DNA of 64,000 nt from assembly GCA_947650285.1 (NCBI GenBank), contig CANTFL010001332.1, forward strand, positions 909,032 through 973,031. Reading direction: 5' to 3'. Below the pieces are notes generated by a model that saw only the letters and a list, made by a program, of their open reading frames with translations, had not been told where the DNA came from and made no database searches. The number at the start of each line of letters is the position of its first letter. Positions within the stretch are counted from its first letter, which is position 1. The translations under genes were made by a program, and so were the position numbers. Origin of the DNA: Hyaloperonospora brassicae. Taxonomy: Eukaryota; Oomycota; Peronosporomycetes; Peronosporales; Peronosporaceae. Positions 12,305 to 22,737 of this stretch are shown here, piece by piece.

Positions 12305-13659
12305 GGCGGACAGTTATTGCGCTTGCAGCCAATCAGCGTCGAGCGTCGAGCCTCGGCCATCGAGACTCAGACGACGAGTGGATCTGAGTCCGGGAGCAGA
12401 GGGCGGAAGCAAGGAGCGATGTATCGAGTATGGGAGGGACACGAGACGCGACAGAAACGGGGCAGCTGCAATTGCGAGTGCGGCTGTGGCCAATGGGTCG
12501 ATGCCGAACGATGCGACAAAAAAGGGGTTTCCGCAGACGGGCGCAGGCGACGAGACGACGTGTTGGCGTTACTTTTTTTGTCGTTGCTGTTGCTGTTGTG
12601 GACGTTTGGATCGAGAGGAAAAGGAAAGAGCGGCTTGACCTTAAGCGAGACACAGATGTGAGTGTATGACTTGACGCGATCCTCTTTGTCGATATGAAGT
12701 ACGTCTCGGTCCTTCTCCACACACCGTCGATGGCCTCATCACAGAGCACTGCGAGTCCTCATACGTTTACGTGGCGGCTCCCACTCTCTTTCTCTCTCGT
12801 TCCGTCAACCTCTCGGTCTGTCTCCCTCTCCCCCCTCTCTCCCTAACCAAAAGGAACAAAACCCACACGCCACAAACCGACGGCCTGTCGTCGTCTTTCC
12901 TCCTGCCGTTTACTCGGTTGCCCCGTCGAGCTGCACGTTGCTGCCGCTCTGGCGCGCCTGACCATATCCGATCCAAGTAAGTTAGTTCACTCGCTGTCGT
13001 TATCGCTGTCGTTTTTCGCCTCCTCCACCGTCTCTTCGTCCTCTCCTTCGTCTTCTTCTTCGATTGCACTTCGCACACCACCGACGTCGCAGTGTCTGTC
13101 CGTCTTATTTCTACTCGACCTTCCAGCGCTTCTCCCTTTCCAACCACCACCGCCGTGCACCGCACCCCTACTCGCGCTCGGCGCCACACAACGCACACGA
13201 CGAGCAACACCGAGCAACAACGAGCAACAACGAGCAACTCAACAGCACGCTACAAGCTGGCTCGATTCGCCCATATGGCTGCAACCACGTCTGGCTCTTT
13301 CCTTAGTACCCTCTGAAACGACATACACCCGGGCTCGTCTGCCGTCCTCCACCCCCGCCCCACCCCTGTCCCCACGCACCCGCGTCTTTTTTGCACAACT
13401 CGATCACCGCCCCGTCTCTACACCACAACCCCAACCAGCTTTACAGACAGGACAGCACAGGACACAGCACACAGCACTACAACAAGTCCGTCATCGAACC
13501 CCCGAGCGCCGCAAGCGTCGGCCCCACCGCGTCCATCGTCGCCCTCCTCTCTCTCTCTCGTAGTGCCGTACGCCCGGTACGCTTCGCATTCTCTGCTTTG
13601 CCGCCTGCCACAGCTGCTGCTGCTCTCTGTCTCTCGAGCGCGCCGTCGCTGGAGCCCAT
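12305..13659. other. Divergent promoter region, ALPH / large PX gene
   Basis: This 1.35-kb gap lies between two divergent starts. From about 12779 to 12850 and again 13010-13060 the plus strand is strongly pyrimidine-rich (CTCTCT and TCGTC runs), and repeated GAGCAACAAC-like units occur near 13200-13240. An ATTGG (CCAAT complement) box lies just upstream of the ALPH start. The frames open here on both strands have no recognisable domain. Confidence 0.5.
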
Positions 13660-15882
13660 ATGAGTCGCCTCGTCGTCGCGATCGGCCACGTCGAGTTCAC
13701 GGGCAGCAGCCACGTGCTCTACGTCGTCAACGTCCAACAAGACGTCGACGCGTGGCAAGTGCGCCGCACGTACTCGGACTTCCGCAAGCTGCGCGACGAC
13801 GTCCAGCGCGTGATGCGCGACGACGAGTCGCGGCGCGACAGCAGCGCGCGGACGTTTGCGCGCGCGCTGCAGGACGTGGCGTTCCCGTCCAAGCGCCTCT
13901 TTGGGAGCAAGAAGGACCACGTGGTGAAAGAGCGCGCGGTGGAGCTCCATCGCTTCCTCATGAAGCTGCTCGTGCTCACGCACACGTTCCGCAAGGCGCA
14001 GAAAGAGCGCGGGGAGCAGGTGGACGACAACGACCTCGCGGACCGATTGCCGACGAGCGTGGCAGTGTTTCACTTGCTGCGGGACTTTCTCAAGCCCGTG
14101 ACGATGGCCGTGGACCCCTGTGCGCTAGTGCTGCCGTCGAACGGTAGTAGTAGTAGTAGCTGCAGGAGTAGTAGTGCCAAGACGACGACGCGGGACGACG
14201 GGCCGATGAACTGGACAGCACGAGGGGCTTCGGGCACGAGCAGTGGGCACCGACATGCTGCAATAGACGGCCGCGAGCCGCTGTCGACGACGCGCGTGAT
14301 CCGCGAGAGTAAGATCTTGGGTCTGAGGAGCTCGTTGAGCTCGAACAAGTCGAGCGGGCGACGGGGCGACGAGCGGTGCGAGGAACTTCTTCTGCCCACG
14401 GCGGGTGGTGACCACAGCGATGGAGCTGGACAGGAAGCACGCGAGAGGTTGGAGGACACTGTGGCGCAGAGCGAGCGAGGAACGAGTTGCAGTGCAACGG
14501 GTGGGGCAAAAGCAGGAAGAGCACTGCCCGAGCGCTTGCGGGCTGACGTCGGCTCGCTCTTGCGCGGACGTGTACCGAAGACAGCGCCTAGTGCGTTGAC
14601 GGGCGCGAGCAAGTCCGAACAGCTCTGCTCGACGTTCGATGGCAGTCTGGACGAGTGGAAGAGCAGCATTGCGCGCGCAGCTTCGTCCATGCCCCACTCT
14701 GCCGGGTCGTCAGTGCACGACGAACCAGAGCCCGAGAAGGAGCGAGCGACGGCGTCTTCGTCCAGGCCCTTGTCGGCTTCGTGTGCCACGTTTGTCGATG
14801 GCAGGAGGGGCAAGGACTTGTCAACGTCTTCGTCGTCGACGTCGTCGTCGTCGTCGTTCGTGTGCCATACGAACAAGTGCTCGCGACGGGGCAACGACGT
14901 GTTCCATTCGTTCCAGGAAGCTCGGAGCACGGACCGGAGCTTTGTGGTGCACAGCAGAGAGAAACTGCGCTCGTCGCGGCCCAAGCGGAAAGCGCTGTCC
15001 ACCAAGTGCATCCAGCTGACCGATTCCGAGCGCATGTCGCGCGTGAGCTCAGCGCTGAATGCTCAGGCGATTTCCATCCACGCGCAGCGAGAGCTGGAAA
15101 AGTACTTGTCCGAGTACAGCGCCATTATGATCTTGCGCTACTTGGACCGGTTTATTAACAAGGCAGTGATGAAAGCGCCGGGTTGCTACAGCGTCGACGC
15201 CGAGTACCGCCTGGTGATTGACAGCCAGCGGTTCCTCGAAGAGCTCGAAGTGAAGTTCGCCGACTTGCCTTCGAACTTTGGCGAGATGTTTCGCGTCCGT
15301 GTTGCAGTGGACAGCCAGAAGGAGTGGGGCTTTCCTCTTGCGCTGGACAAGTACGTGCAGCTCAAGTGGGACTCGTTCCAGGCCATGAACAGCAGCAATA
15401 GTATCGCGAGTCTCGACAATGGCCACAGCAGCGCGGCCGACCACACGTCGGACTCGGAGGACTCGGACACGGAGTACGAGTACGAAGAGGTGGGTGGTGG
15501 TGGTGGCGGCGGTGGCAGTGGCTACATGAGAGCAAAGCACACGTTCTCCAACGACGAAGAATCGATGCTGCAAGAGATGATTGACAACGGCACGGCCGGC
15601 CGCGACCAGATGCTTCGTCTACGACGGCAGACGAACGAGCAGGGCTGGAATTGGCGCGGCAAGTCAGGCTCTCGATCGCAGCGCGTGACGGAGCAGGGAT
15701 CGTCGTCGTCCGAGTCGGAAGATGGAGGAGACACAAAGGCTCAGCAGCGAGAGAAGCGCCGGCTGAAGCGACGAGACCCGACGCGGAGTGGGCCGTGTGA
15801 AGTGGAAAAGTACCAGCAGGAGCAGAACGCCCGACGGAAGGACCGGCTAAGTCGAGTGCAGAGCATCGGTGGCTTTGTATAG
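13660..15882 (+). CDS. PX-domain protein with an unidentified conserved-looking C-terminal domain (740 aa)
   Basis: A single unbroken frame. Residues 1-150 form a PX domain, with RRTYSDF (35-41) providing the phosphoinositide-binding arginine, FPSKRLF (75-81) as the proline-containing loop, and the helix RAVELHRFL (92-100). About 150-445 is low-complexity, Ser/Arg-rich and probably disordered. About 448-585 is ordered, with alternating hydrophobic positions and aromatic residues, and matches no domain I can name. An acidic patch, then nine glycines out of ten (about 611-620), then a basic tail follow. The start is the ATG directly before the PX fold. It is the second PX gene within 5 kb, with the ALPH gene between. 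It probably binds endosomal membranes; its partner is unknown. Confidence 0.88.
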   Translation: MSRLVVAIGHVEFTGSSHVLYVVNVQQDVDAWQVRRTYSDFRKLRDDVQRVMRDDESRRDSSARTFARALQDVAFPSKRLFGSKKDHVVKERAVELHRFLMKLLVLTHTFRKAQKERGEQVDDNDLADRLPTSVAVFHLLRDFLKPVTMAVDPCALVLPSNGSSSSSCRSSSAKTTTRDDGPMNWTARGASGTSSGHRHAAIDGREPLSTTRVIRESKILGLRSSLSSNKSSGRRGDERCEELLLPTAGGDHSDGAGQEARERLEDTVAQSERGTSCSATGGAKAGRALPERLRADVGSLLRGRVPKTAPSALTGASKSEQLCSTFDGSLDEWKSSIARAASSMPHSAGSSVHDEPEPEKERATASSSRPLSASCATFVDGRRGKDLSTSSSSTSSSSSFVCHTNKCSRRGNDVFHSFQEARSTDRSFVVHSREKLRSSRPKRKALSTKCIQLTDSERMSRVSSALNAQAISIHAQRELEKYLSEYSAIMILRYLDRFINKAVMKAPGCYSVDAEYRLVIDSQRFLEELEVKFADLPSNFGEMFRVRVAVDSQKEWGFPLALDKYVQLKWDSFQAMNSSNSIASLDNGHSSAADHTSDSEDSDTEYEYEEVGGGGGGGGSGYMRAKHTFSNDEESMLQEMIDNGTAGRDQMLRLRRQTNEQGWNWRGKSGSRSQRVTEQGSSSSESEDGGDTKAQQREKRRLKRRDPTRSGPCEVEKYQQEQNARRKDRLSRVQSIGGFV

Positions 15883-15932
15883 CGTACGGTCGCGCTCGAG
15901 GAGCGGCGTATCCGAGTTACAGTGGAAGGTGC

Positions 15933-15973
15933 GAGAGAGACAGAGAGACAAAGAGACAAAGAGAGAGAGAGGC
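15933..15973 (+). repeat. GA-rich microsatellite between convergent genes
   Basis: GAGA/GACA/AAGA units in the 255-bp gap between the stop of the PX gene and the stop of MBOAT-1. The two transcripts converge here, so the 3' untranslated regions probably overlap. Confidence 0.75.
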
Positions 15974-16137
15974 AGTCGACAATCGGTGCGCCTACCAACT
16001 CGATCGCCTTCGTGCCGCCACATGTGATGGCGTAACAAGTGCAGTAACAATTATCGACCACGAGACGTCCGCAGTGTTGACCTATTGTCATGGCGTAGCT
16101 CACCTCAGGTCTTCTTTGGCCATGTCCATCAATATCC

Positions 16138-17592
16138 CTACAACGTCTTCTGTCGGCGCGCAGCCTTCTCGACCGGGACAAACGTCAGTAGCAAGTAGCT
16201 CACCACGAGGCCAACGTGGCCCGCGAAGCGCAAGGCGCGAAACCCTTTCACCGCTTCGTCCCACGACAGCACTACGAACGACACGGCGAGGTAGTTGACC
16301 ACCAGTGCCGTGCAGATCATGCCCACGAGATCGTAGAGGGGTTTGAGCGCACTCTTCACAACGTACGGCCGCACGTGGCGTCGAGCCAACCGGTTCACGG
16401 ACGTAGCGAGCGGTAGCGTGAGGAAGAAGAGGTAGTAGCCGGGATAGAACCCGTGCCATAGCGCCGAGACGAGGTACGTAGCGAGCAACGAGTTCCCCGT
16501 GCGCGTGTACACGTAGCGCTCCAGCCAGTTCTGCGTGCCCTTGTTCCACGCGCGCGTGACCTCGCGGACGTTCGCTCCGAGCTCAAAGCCGCGAATGTCC
16601 ACGTTGCTGACGGCGTCCCACCCTCTGGGGTTGTTGTGCTCGTCAAAGCCTTCGAAGCCCGCGCCCGTGAGCACTGTTGCGCCTTCGGCCAATTTCCACG
16701 CGACGTAGTACTTGGCCCGCGTGAGGAACAGCGCCACGAGGAGGCGAACCCACTTGCGGACCAGCGACTGGTGCTCATTGTCGCGCAGAATGGCCTTCAC
16801 GTCGGCCAGTGCGCCAAACGGCACGAGGAGTCCCATGAGGCTCAGTCCGAGCAGCAACTTGGACGCGGCAGCCCGTGCGGGCGACACGTGCCGTCGGACC
16901 CCTTTGCGGTCGACAAAGCGCGTTCGATGGATCGCGTCGCTGTATTCCCTGTACTCGAACGCGGGACCGGCTAAGAACGTCGTGAAGCAGTAGACGAACC
17001 CGAGGAACTCCAAGAGCGACGGGAGGTGCGGCATGGCAAACTGCGCGCGGATCTGCTTGACGCGCTTCGTCTGGTCCGAGTCGCCTTTGGCGACTGCTGT
17101 TGCGCTCGGCACGACGCCGTCGTGGTAGTTGAAGGCAAAGCTCGTCAACTTGATGAGCAGCAGCATCTGACTCGCGGTCGCGTCCATGCTCCAGCCCATG
17201 TAGTTCACCCGCATGCGGTGGACGTGCAGGGCAGCGACGTACAGCATATTGGCGAGAAAGACAACGGCCGCGGCCCGCGTGGGCGGCAGGACGCGCACGA
17301 GCGCGTACGTGAGCAGCGACGAGAGCAGCGAGTGGAGCCATCCCGAGCCATAGACGAACTGGGCGATGCTCACGCCGCCGCAAATGTGGAGCCAGTGCTT
17401 GGCCGTGGCCGATGGCAGCTTCTGCACGAGGACAGCAAAGGGGTAGACGGCGAGGAGACACGTGACGCAGCGGAGCTGGTCAACGGGGAGGCCGACGAGT
17501 GTGGAAAGCCGCGTGAGCTGTTCGTTGAGGAGCGTGAAGGGCAGTGGCGTGGCGGCGTGACGGAGGAGGGCGAACAGCACGGGCGAAGCCAT
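16138..17592 (-). CDS. MBOAT-family lysophospholipid acyltransferase, intronless (484 aa) [MBOAT-1]
   Basis: Multi-pass membrane acyltransferase that would transfer an acyl chain from acyl-CoA to a lysophospholipid in the ER (Lands cycle). Hallmarks are the asparagine block RAWNKGTQNWLERYVYTR (N350) and the catalytic histidine H380 in ALWHGFYPGYY, with hydrophobic helices spread over the whole length. The WHGFYPGYYLFF and YVYTR words match the MBOAT1/2, Ale1 and plant LPCAT branch. The C-terminus RRQKTL is only a weak dilysine-type ER signal. There is no intron, unlike its paralogue at 36065-37772, with which it shares long identical blocks, for example around YVYTRTGNSL and LWHGFYPGYYLFF. 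Start M1 aligns with the first residues of the paralogue. The lysolipid used cannot be read from sequence. Confidence 0.92.
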   Translation of the reverse strand: MASPVLFALLRHAATPLPFTLLNEQLTRLSTLVGLPVDQLRCVTCLLAVYPFAVLVQKLPSATAKHWLHICGGVSIAQFVYGSGWLHSLLSSLLTYALVRVLPPTRAAAVVFLANMLYVAALHVHRMRVNYMGWSMDATASQMLLLIKLTSFAFNYHDGVVPSATAVAKGDSDQTKRVKQIRAQFAMPHLPSLLEFLGFVYCFTTFLAGPAFEYREYSDAIHRTRFVDRKGVRRHVSPARAAASKLLLGLSLMGLLVPFGALADVKAILRDNEHQSLVRKWVRLLVALFLTRAKYYVAWKLAEGATVLTGAGFEGFDEHNNPRGWDAVSNVDIRGFELGANVREVTRAWNKGTQNWLERYVYTRTGNSLLATYLVSALWHGFYPGYYLFFLTLPLATSVNRLARRHVRPYVVKSALKPLYDLVGMICTALVVNYLAVSFVVLSWDEAVKGFRALRFAGHVGLVVSYLLLTFVPVEKAARRQKTL

Positions 17593-19040
17593 TGCGACGG
17601 ACGAGAAACAAAGAGTGGCGGACAGGAAGGAGAGGTGGATGGTCGTGGACTGCTGTTGCTATTATTGCTGGTGCGAGCGGATGCAATGTGGGCCATGAGG
17701 TTGATGTCATGTGCGACGAGTGGCGATGACGCTTTGTGTTGTCACGCGCTTGTCAAGTGGAGAGTATAGTGAGACGAATAGAGTGACGTTGAGACAGCGC
17801 GTGTGTAATGTAATCAATCATCAATCGGCCGAGTATGGAGACTTTGGGGGGGCTACTATTGCGAGCGTCCTTACGTCATAGCACGTGCAGACCGAGACGG
17901 TCGCAGCAGCATCGAGAGAGATGCAATAGCGTGAGGAAAGGGATATCGGCTCATGCAATTCAGGTGTCTCTATTTGACTATCGACACTTTTGTTTAGTAT
18001 TGATGTTGTAACCGTCTTGTCTCCGACATGGTATGATCCCGAGCGTTTGAGCTCAGCAGACACGTCATTGTGTTATAGATCAAGTGTGTGGCATTCGGAA
18101 CAGAAGGTATACAGGAAGAGATGCTGTTGATGGCATTTTTGCGTCTCTAGTTGCTTCGTAGCGGGTAATATCCGAAGTGGTAGATGATACGACTGAGCGC
18201 ATTAAATGTCAAGTGAGATACTATGTCGTCGCTCTGTTGAAGTCACGTATCCATAGTGCCATACTTTACCGAAATAACTAGTACGGAAGACTTGCGCAGA
18301 ACTTTTCCTTACTAACTTGCAAGCATCGACTGTGAGGGAATGACTCAGTTCCGTGACATCGCTATTCATCTGAATGTCAATGTGAATATTGCCATTTGAG
18401 GCAAATGCGCGGCAGCTGACAGCAACACACTGCTCGTATATTGACCGAGGCCATGACACAAGGCAACAAAGCCCTCAATTATGCAAGACGCATGCGATAG
18501 TTGGTGCGCACGAAGTTGGCATACGTATTCGTTGTTTAATGTATCCAGAGTAAGATTCCGAAACAATGTCATTGATACTCATGTTGTACAAAGCTCCTTT
18601 CTTCCATGCAACTGACATTGCCTGGTTCAGTTGACTGCGCTACATGCGTCCCGGCAATTGGCCTGAGGCACCGGGTCATCCAGATACAACGTCATCAGCG
18701 AAAGTAGCTGATATTGTCATCGGTACAAGCATGAGGTGCTTCTACCGATGATAATATAAGCTACTTTACGCGATGCCTGAGACAATGAGAGAGATACGTG
18801 AAACGGTGTTAGCCGGAATTTAGGTCAACTTTGATCATATTGTTTGACAATAATCTCATTCAACGCTGTGATACATTTAAGGAAGGTAGTGCAACATGAT
18901 TATAGCGCGTTGAAAAGCATTGGAGACCTCATCGGTGTTGGTGGAGACCCTAACTGTAACGATCGCAACGCGTGCGTCGTAATTAGTCGCGGGCGTTTGT
19001 CAGCCAACGAATATGATCCGTGAACGTAGGTGATCACAAT
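17593..19040. other. Boundary of gene island; no gene seen
   Basis: Upstream flank of MBOAT-1. GC content and codon-like structure fall away after about 17.8 kb and the DNA becomes AT-rich with stops in all frames. Apart from the foldback at 18701-18767 nothing is recognised before the MULE transposon. Confidence 0.5.
18701..18767. repeat. 67-nt foldback (29-nt arms, 9-nt loop)
   Basis: Left arm 18701-18729 and right arm 18739-18767 are reverse complements with three mismatches in 29. The loop is 18730-18738. Weaker complementarity continues outward (around 18690-18700 and 18768-18780). It stands 1.1 kb upstream of the MBOAT-1 start, outside any coding frame. It could be a precursor of a small RNA, a decayed foldback or MITE, or chance; expression data are needed to choose. 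Confidence 0.6.
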
Positions 19041-19319
19041 ATAGTACTATCAATAGGGAATCTTAAATGCACGCTTTAAATTTGTTAATGTACGCCCCAT
19101 GAAATGTACGCCTTTTTTGGCTAACATTACCGACCGCTGGCTCTCAGTAGACAAGATAGTCAACACTTAAAAGAACGATGTATTCAGTGAACGCTTAATT
19201 CTGCCTAACGTGACCGACCGCCACCTCAGATAACTTCTCGGAGTTATAGAGACAAAGCAAATTACAAAGTAATCTTACGTAAAACTAAGTACATACTGAC
19301 CCCACCAGAACAAACCTAC

Positions 19320-21350
19320 GACACCTACGATAATCTTCGTATCTCCGTGGATGCTTTTACTCGCACTCAGGGGTACCAAGTTACAGTCGCAAGATCTAGT
19401 GGTGGCTGTTAGTACTGGTTGATGTGCGATTGTGGCGGGATACCACGTCGGGTGTCAGAAGACTATCGCAAGCGTAAAGGTGCCACAAAGATATGCGACT
19501 GTAAGTTCCAGATCTATGCCCGGGTCAAAAAAGATGGCCTTTGGCACTCAACAGTCAAGAATGGAGAGCATAATTATTCACTCACTCTTGATATAGCTGG
19601 TCATGCATCTGCACGACGCCTTAACAAGAAACAATGGCTCATGGTGGATCTAAATATCAAGGCGGGTGCGTCCCCGAGAGAGACTTTAACCGTTCTAAGG
19701 CTAGAGGACCCAGGGAAACTAGCGCACGCAAGGACTATATACAACGAGCGAATTCGCTTTCGGAAAGAGAACTTAAGAGGTAAGGAACCGATAAAGGCAC
19801 TTATGGATGATTTTCGTCGAAAGCAGTACCGGTTTCAGTACGAGTGTGATCCTAAAGGGAAAACTACTTACCTATTTTTGCGGATCCAATTGCGATGGAT
19901 CTTCTGCACCAAAATCCGATTGCGCTGCTGATGAATTGTGCGTACAAAACTATCAAATTTGGCATGCCACTTCTGCACGTAGTTGGACTTATTAGCGTGT
20001 TCCCCCTATTCTCCGTGTGCTTTGTTTTCCAGACACTGAATCATACAAATGGGCACAAGAGCGTGTTGCGGGGCTGCATCAGCTCACACAAAGACACGCC
20101 CCGCCTCGCGCCACTCACCCAATTACGATTGCAACCGACTGCGATGATGGTTTGCTTGCCGCGATTGATAGCGTATTTCCGCAATCAAATAATTTCGTAT
20201 GTCGTTGACATATTGCAAAGAATTTGCTCAAGAATTGTCGCCAGCATTTTACTGCGGATGATTGAGACGAGTATATTAAGGACTGGATGGAGGCAGGCTC
20301 ATGTAGCTTTGTCTACAAATTTGCTTGCTTACTCATGATATTGTCCACTTGCAGATGGTGCGGTTAGACACAAAAGAGAAATGGATTCAGGCATGGGGTG
20401 ATTTTCAAACATAATATTCCTAGAAGAAGAGGGTACTTGACTACATTACACTCCAGTGGGTCCCATTGATTACCCGATTTGTATCCGCATGGAAGAATAA
20501 AATTTTGCATTTTAATAATGTGAACACGTCAAGAGTGGAAGGAGCTCATGCCGCATTAAAAGTATATTAAGGTGTCGACCACGGACCTGTGGGATGTGTG
20601 CTATAAAATTGAGCTTGCTTTGCTCAATTTTGTGGCTGAACTAAGAGCTGCCGTAGGCGGTTGTGCCATTAAAGTGTGGAATGATCACGATGATAATTTT
20701 TTGCCGGAGTGGTCGAGTCATTTTCACGATACGCGCTAATGAAAGTTCACGAGCAAATGCTGCTATTAGATGAACCGAAAGTGTGTCGACTTAATTGTTC
20801 AGGAGCATATAGCACCACATCAGGGTTACCGTGCGTGCACAAAATCCTAGCACGAAATCTCTTGGGAGGAGTCCTCCATATTGGTGACTTTCATGCGCAT
20901 TGGCACCTTCGGCGTGTAGAAATATCACCCGATTCATCAGATTTGCATTTGGAAGTGGAGAAAGATATTGACAGCGTGGATATAGAAGGTCTCGCTCAAA
21001 CTATGCAACCAACGTATCGGTTTTTGGCTCCCTATCGACAGCTGGACATGCAACAACCGCTTGAAGAGGTATGGTTGCAGACATTCAATTTGTCGAATTC
21101 GGCAATGGAAAGGGCGAAAGGTCGCCTCAACGGGGCCAAAACCAAACGTCCGCCGGGTATTCATGACAAAGGGTGTAGCTTAAATCCGAAAGACGCGTCA
21201 CAATTAAAATTAGTCGAAGCGACAGTTGGCAGAAAGTGCGGTGTATGTGGCCAACGGGGACTATGCTTTATGCAAGAACTTGTCCACAAAGGTTCGGGCA
21301 GGCATCTGGAAGCACTGGCATTGATACTGACAGCAATACCTCAGTCGTGA
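19320..21350 (+). pseudogene. MULE transposase (FAR1-like / DDE / SWIM), frameshifted
   Basis: Three successive blocks are collinear with MULE transposases. About 19320-19900 is an FAR1/WRKY-GCM1-like DNA-binding part (CDCGG ... CDCKFQIYARV), with an in-frame stop at 19411. About 19895-20340, in two frames, is the transposase core: LLMNCAYKTIKFGMPLLHVVG, and after a frameshift a TDCDDGLLAAI block holding a catalytic aspartate, followed by a stop in place of the usual tryptophan near the next block. 20709-21350 is the C-terminal SWIM region (CSGAYSTTSGLPCVHKI) and tail. At least two frameshifts and several stops make it inactive. It belongs to a family common in oomycete genomes. Confidence 0.85.
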
Positions 21351-22259
21351 CGTTACCCTTTTAAGCTCATGTGAAATCAAAACTATGAACAATCAAGTCA
21401 CAGCTTTGTGTATATAACAACAATGAAGGTAAGAAAAAAGTCTACTGATACTTTCTCATTCGCTTGCAATATTCTCATCTCATTGGGAATTTTACAACGG
21501 TACTAGTGGCAGATACAGAGGTATAGAATTTATCTAGCCTGCGTGAAAGTGTCAGCCATAGATTAGCTATTATGTCGAACCATGTGATGCCATACTTCCT
21601 GGTAACATGAACTTTCCTTTCTACGTTATCTGACGCCAAACAATAATGGTTGTATGCATGACGTAACATTATGTGACCTGTAGGGAAGCCTTTTGCGAAA
21701 ACTTCTTTCATTTCTTCCATCTGTCGACAAGCGAAATAATGCAGGAAAGTAAACAGTAAGATCTGTTATTTCTAATTGCCATCTATAGCATAGAATTTTC
21801 GATCAATACCTTCACATTATACTGACACGTCGCACAAACTCGTTGTCCTGCAAGCACAAGTTTTCCGACTCTTTCTCAACGATCACAAGCCACACTTCGT
21901 TCATCCCCGATTATGGGTAGTATGTGCAATTGTTTAGGCGCATAGCGCAATCGTCCGTGGCGTCTTGATTCTTTGTTCAGTTATAAAATTGTTTTGTTGC
22001 ACTTTGCACGCTGCAGGGCGACCACTGTACTTGATTGGTGGCTCTAGTAGCCTTGATCCTGCTGTAAAACATGATACAATATATTGTTTGCCGCTCGATA
22101 TCAAGCTGGCACATATCAACCCAAAAAGCAAAAGACCTCATCAGCGAGTTTTCAGCAGCCCCACACTCTTCTCACACGTTCCAGACACGTACATCGTCTT
22201 GTGTGTTTGACGACAAGACTGTCGCCTGATGAGCAACAATTTAAATGCCTTACCTACAC

Positions 22260-22405
22260 AAGAGGGTCCATTTAACAACAAGAATTAATGGTTTTGAAAA
22301 AGAGTACATTTGATAATTTTACGGTCGTGCATTCAACAAAAATTATTAATGGATTTTGAAAGGCGTACATTTAGTAATTGTGTGAGCGTGCACTTAACAA
22401 TTCTC
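22260..22405 (+). repeat. Right terminal repeat of the MULE with 60-bp tandem units
   Basis: Two and a half imperfect units of about 60 bp lie head to tail (about 22268-22327, 22328-22387, then a partial unit). Each contains a TTAACAA-like word, a TTAATGG word and a GTACATTT word. The left end of the element carries inverted relatives. Subterminal repeats of this kind are typical binding sites for MULE transposases. Confidence 0.6.
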
Positions 22406-22549
22406 CTATTAATATATTTAGCATCTTGGCGAGGTGAAGTATCGTTGGCAAACCGCTTAGTCAAGCTACTTCATATTGTCAAATGACGAGTGCTGAACGT
22501 GTTTGAGCATCTCAGTCTCTAACAATTTATGCTGTTGCTTTATGATATA

Positions 22550-22737
22550 GCGTTTCGCTTCATGGTAACTTTATAACTCTACAAGCCACGCGACAATAAA
22601 CACGAAGTAAATTGCGGTGAGTCTGGTCCTAATTCGCCCGTATGCGTTCCGCTTCGTGGTAAATTTATAGCTCTACAAGCCATACTACATAATATGGAGG
22701 GTAAATTGCGGTGATCCTGGTCCTATTTCGTCCGTAC
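22550..22737 (+). repeat. 94-bp tandem duplication (two copies)
   Basis: The unit starting at 22550 is repeated from 22644 with a period of exactly 94 bp and roughly 80 percent identity. Shared words include ACTCTACAAGCCA-like and GTAAATTGCGGTGA. It lies just outside the MULE. Its origin is unknown. Confidence 0.8.

Larger units (their letters stand above)
19055..22410 (+). mobile_element. Mutator-like (MULE) DNA transposon, degenerate
   Basis: The element is bounded by diverged terminal inverted repeats: the left end (about 19060-19120) has TTAAATGCACGCTTT and AATGTACGCC words, and the right end (about 22260-22405), read in reverse, has TTAAGTGCACGCTC and AAATGTACGCC. Both ends contain internal tandem subrepeats. 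A broken transposase with a FAR1-like N-terminus, a DDE region and a SWIM zinc finger lies between them. Exact borders and the 9-bp target duplication expected for MULEs could not be settled by eye. Confidence 0.75.
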
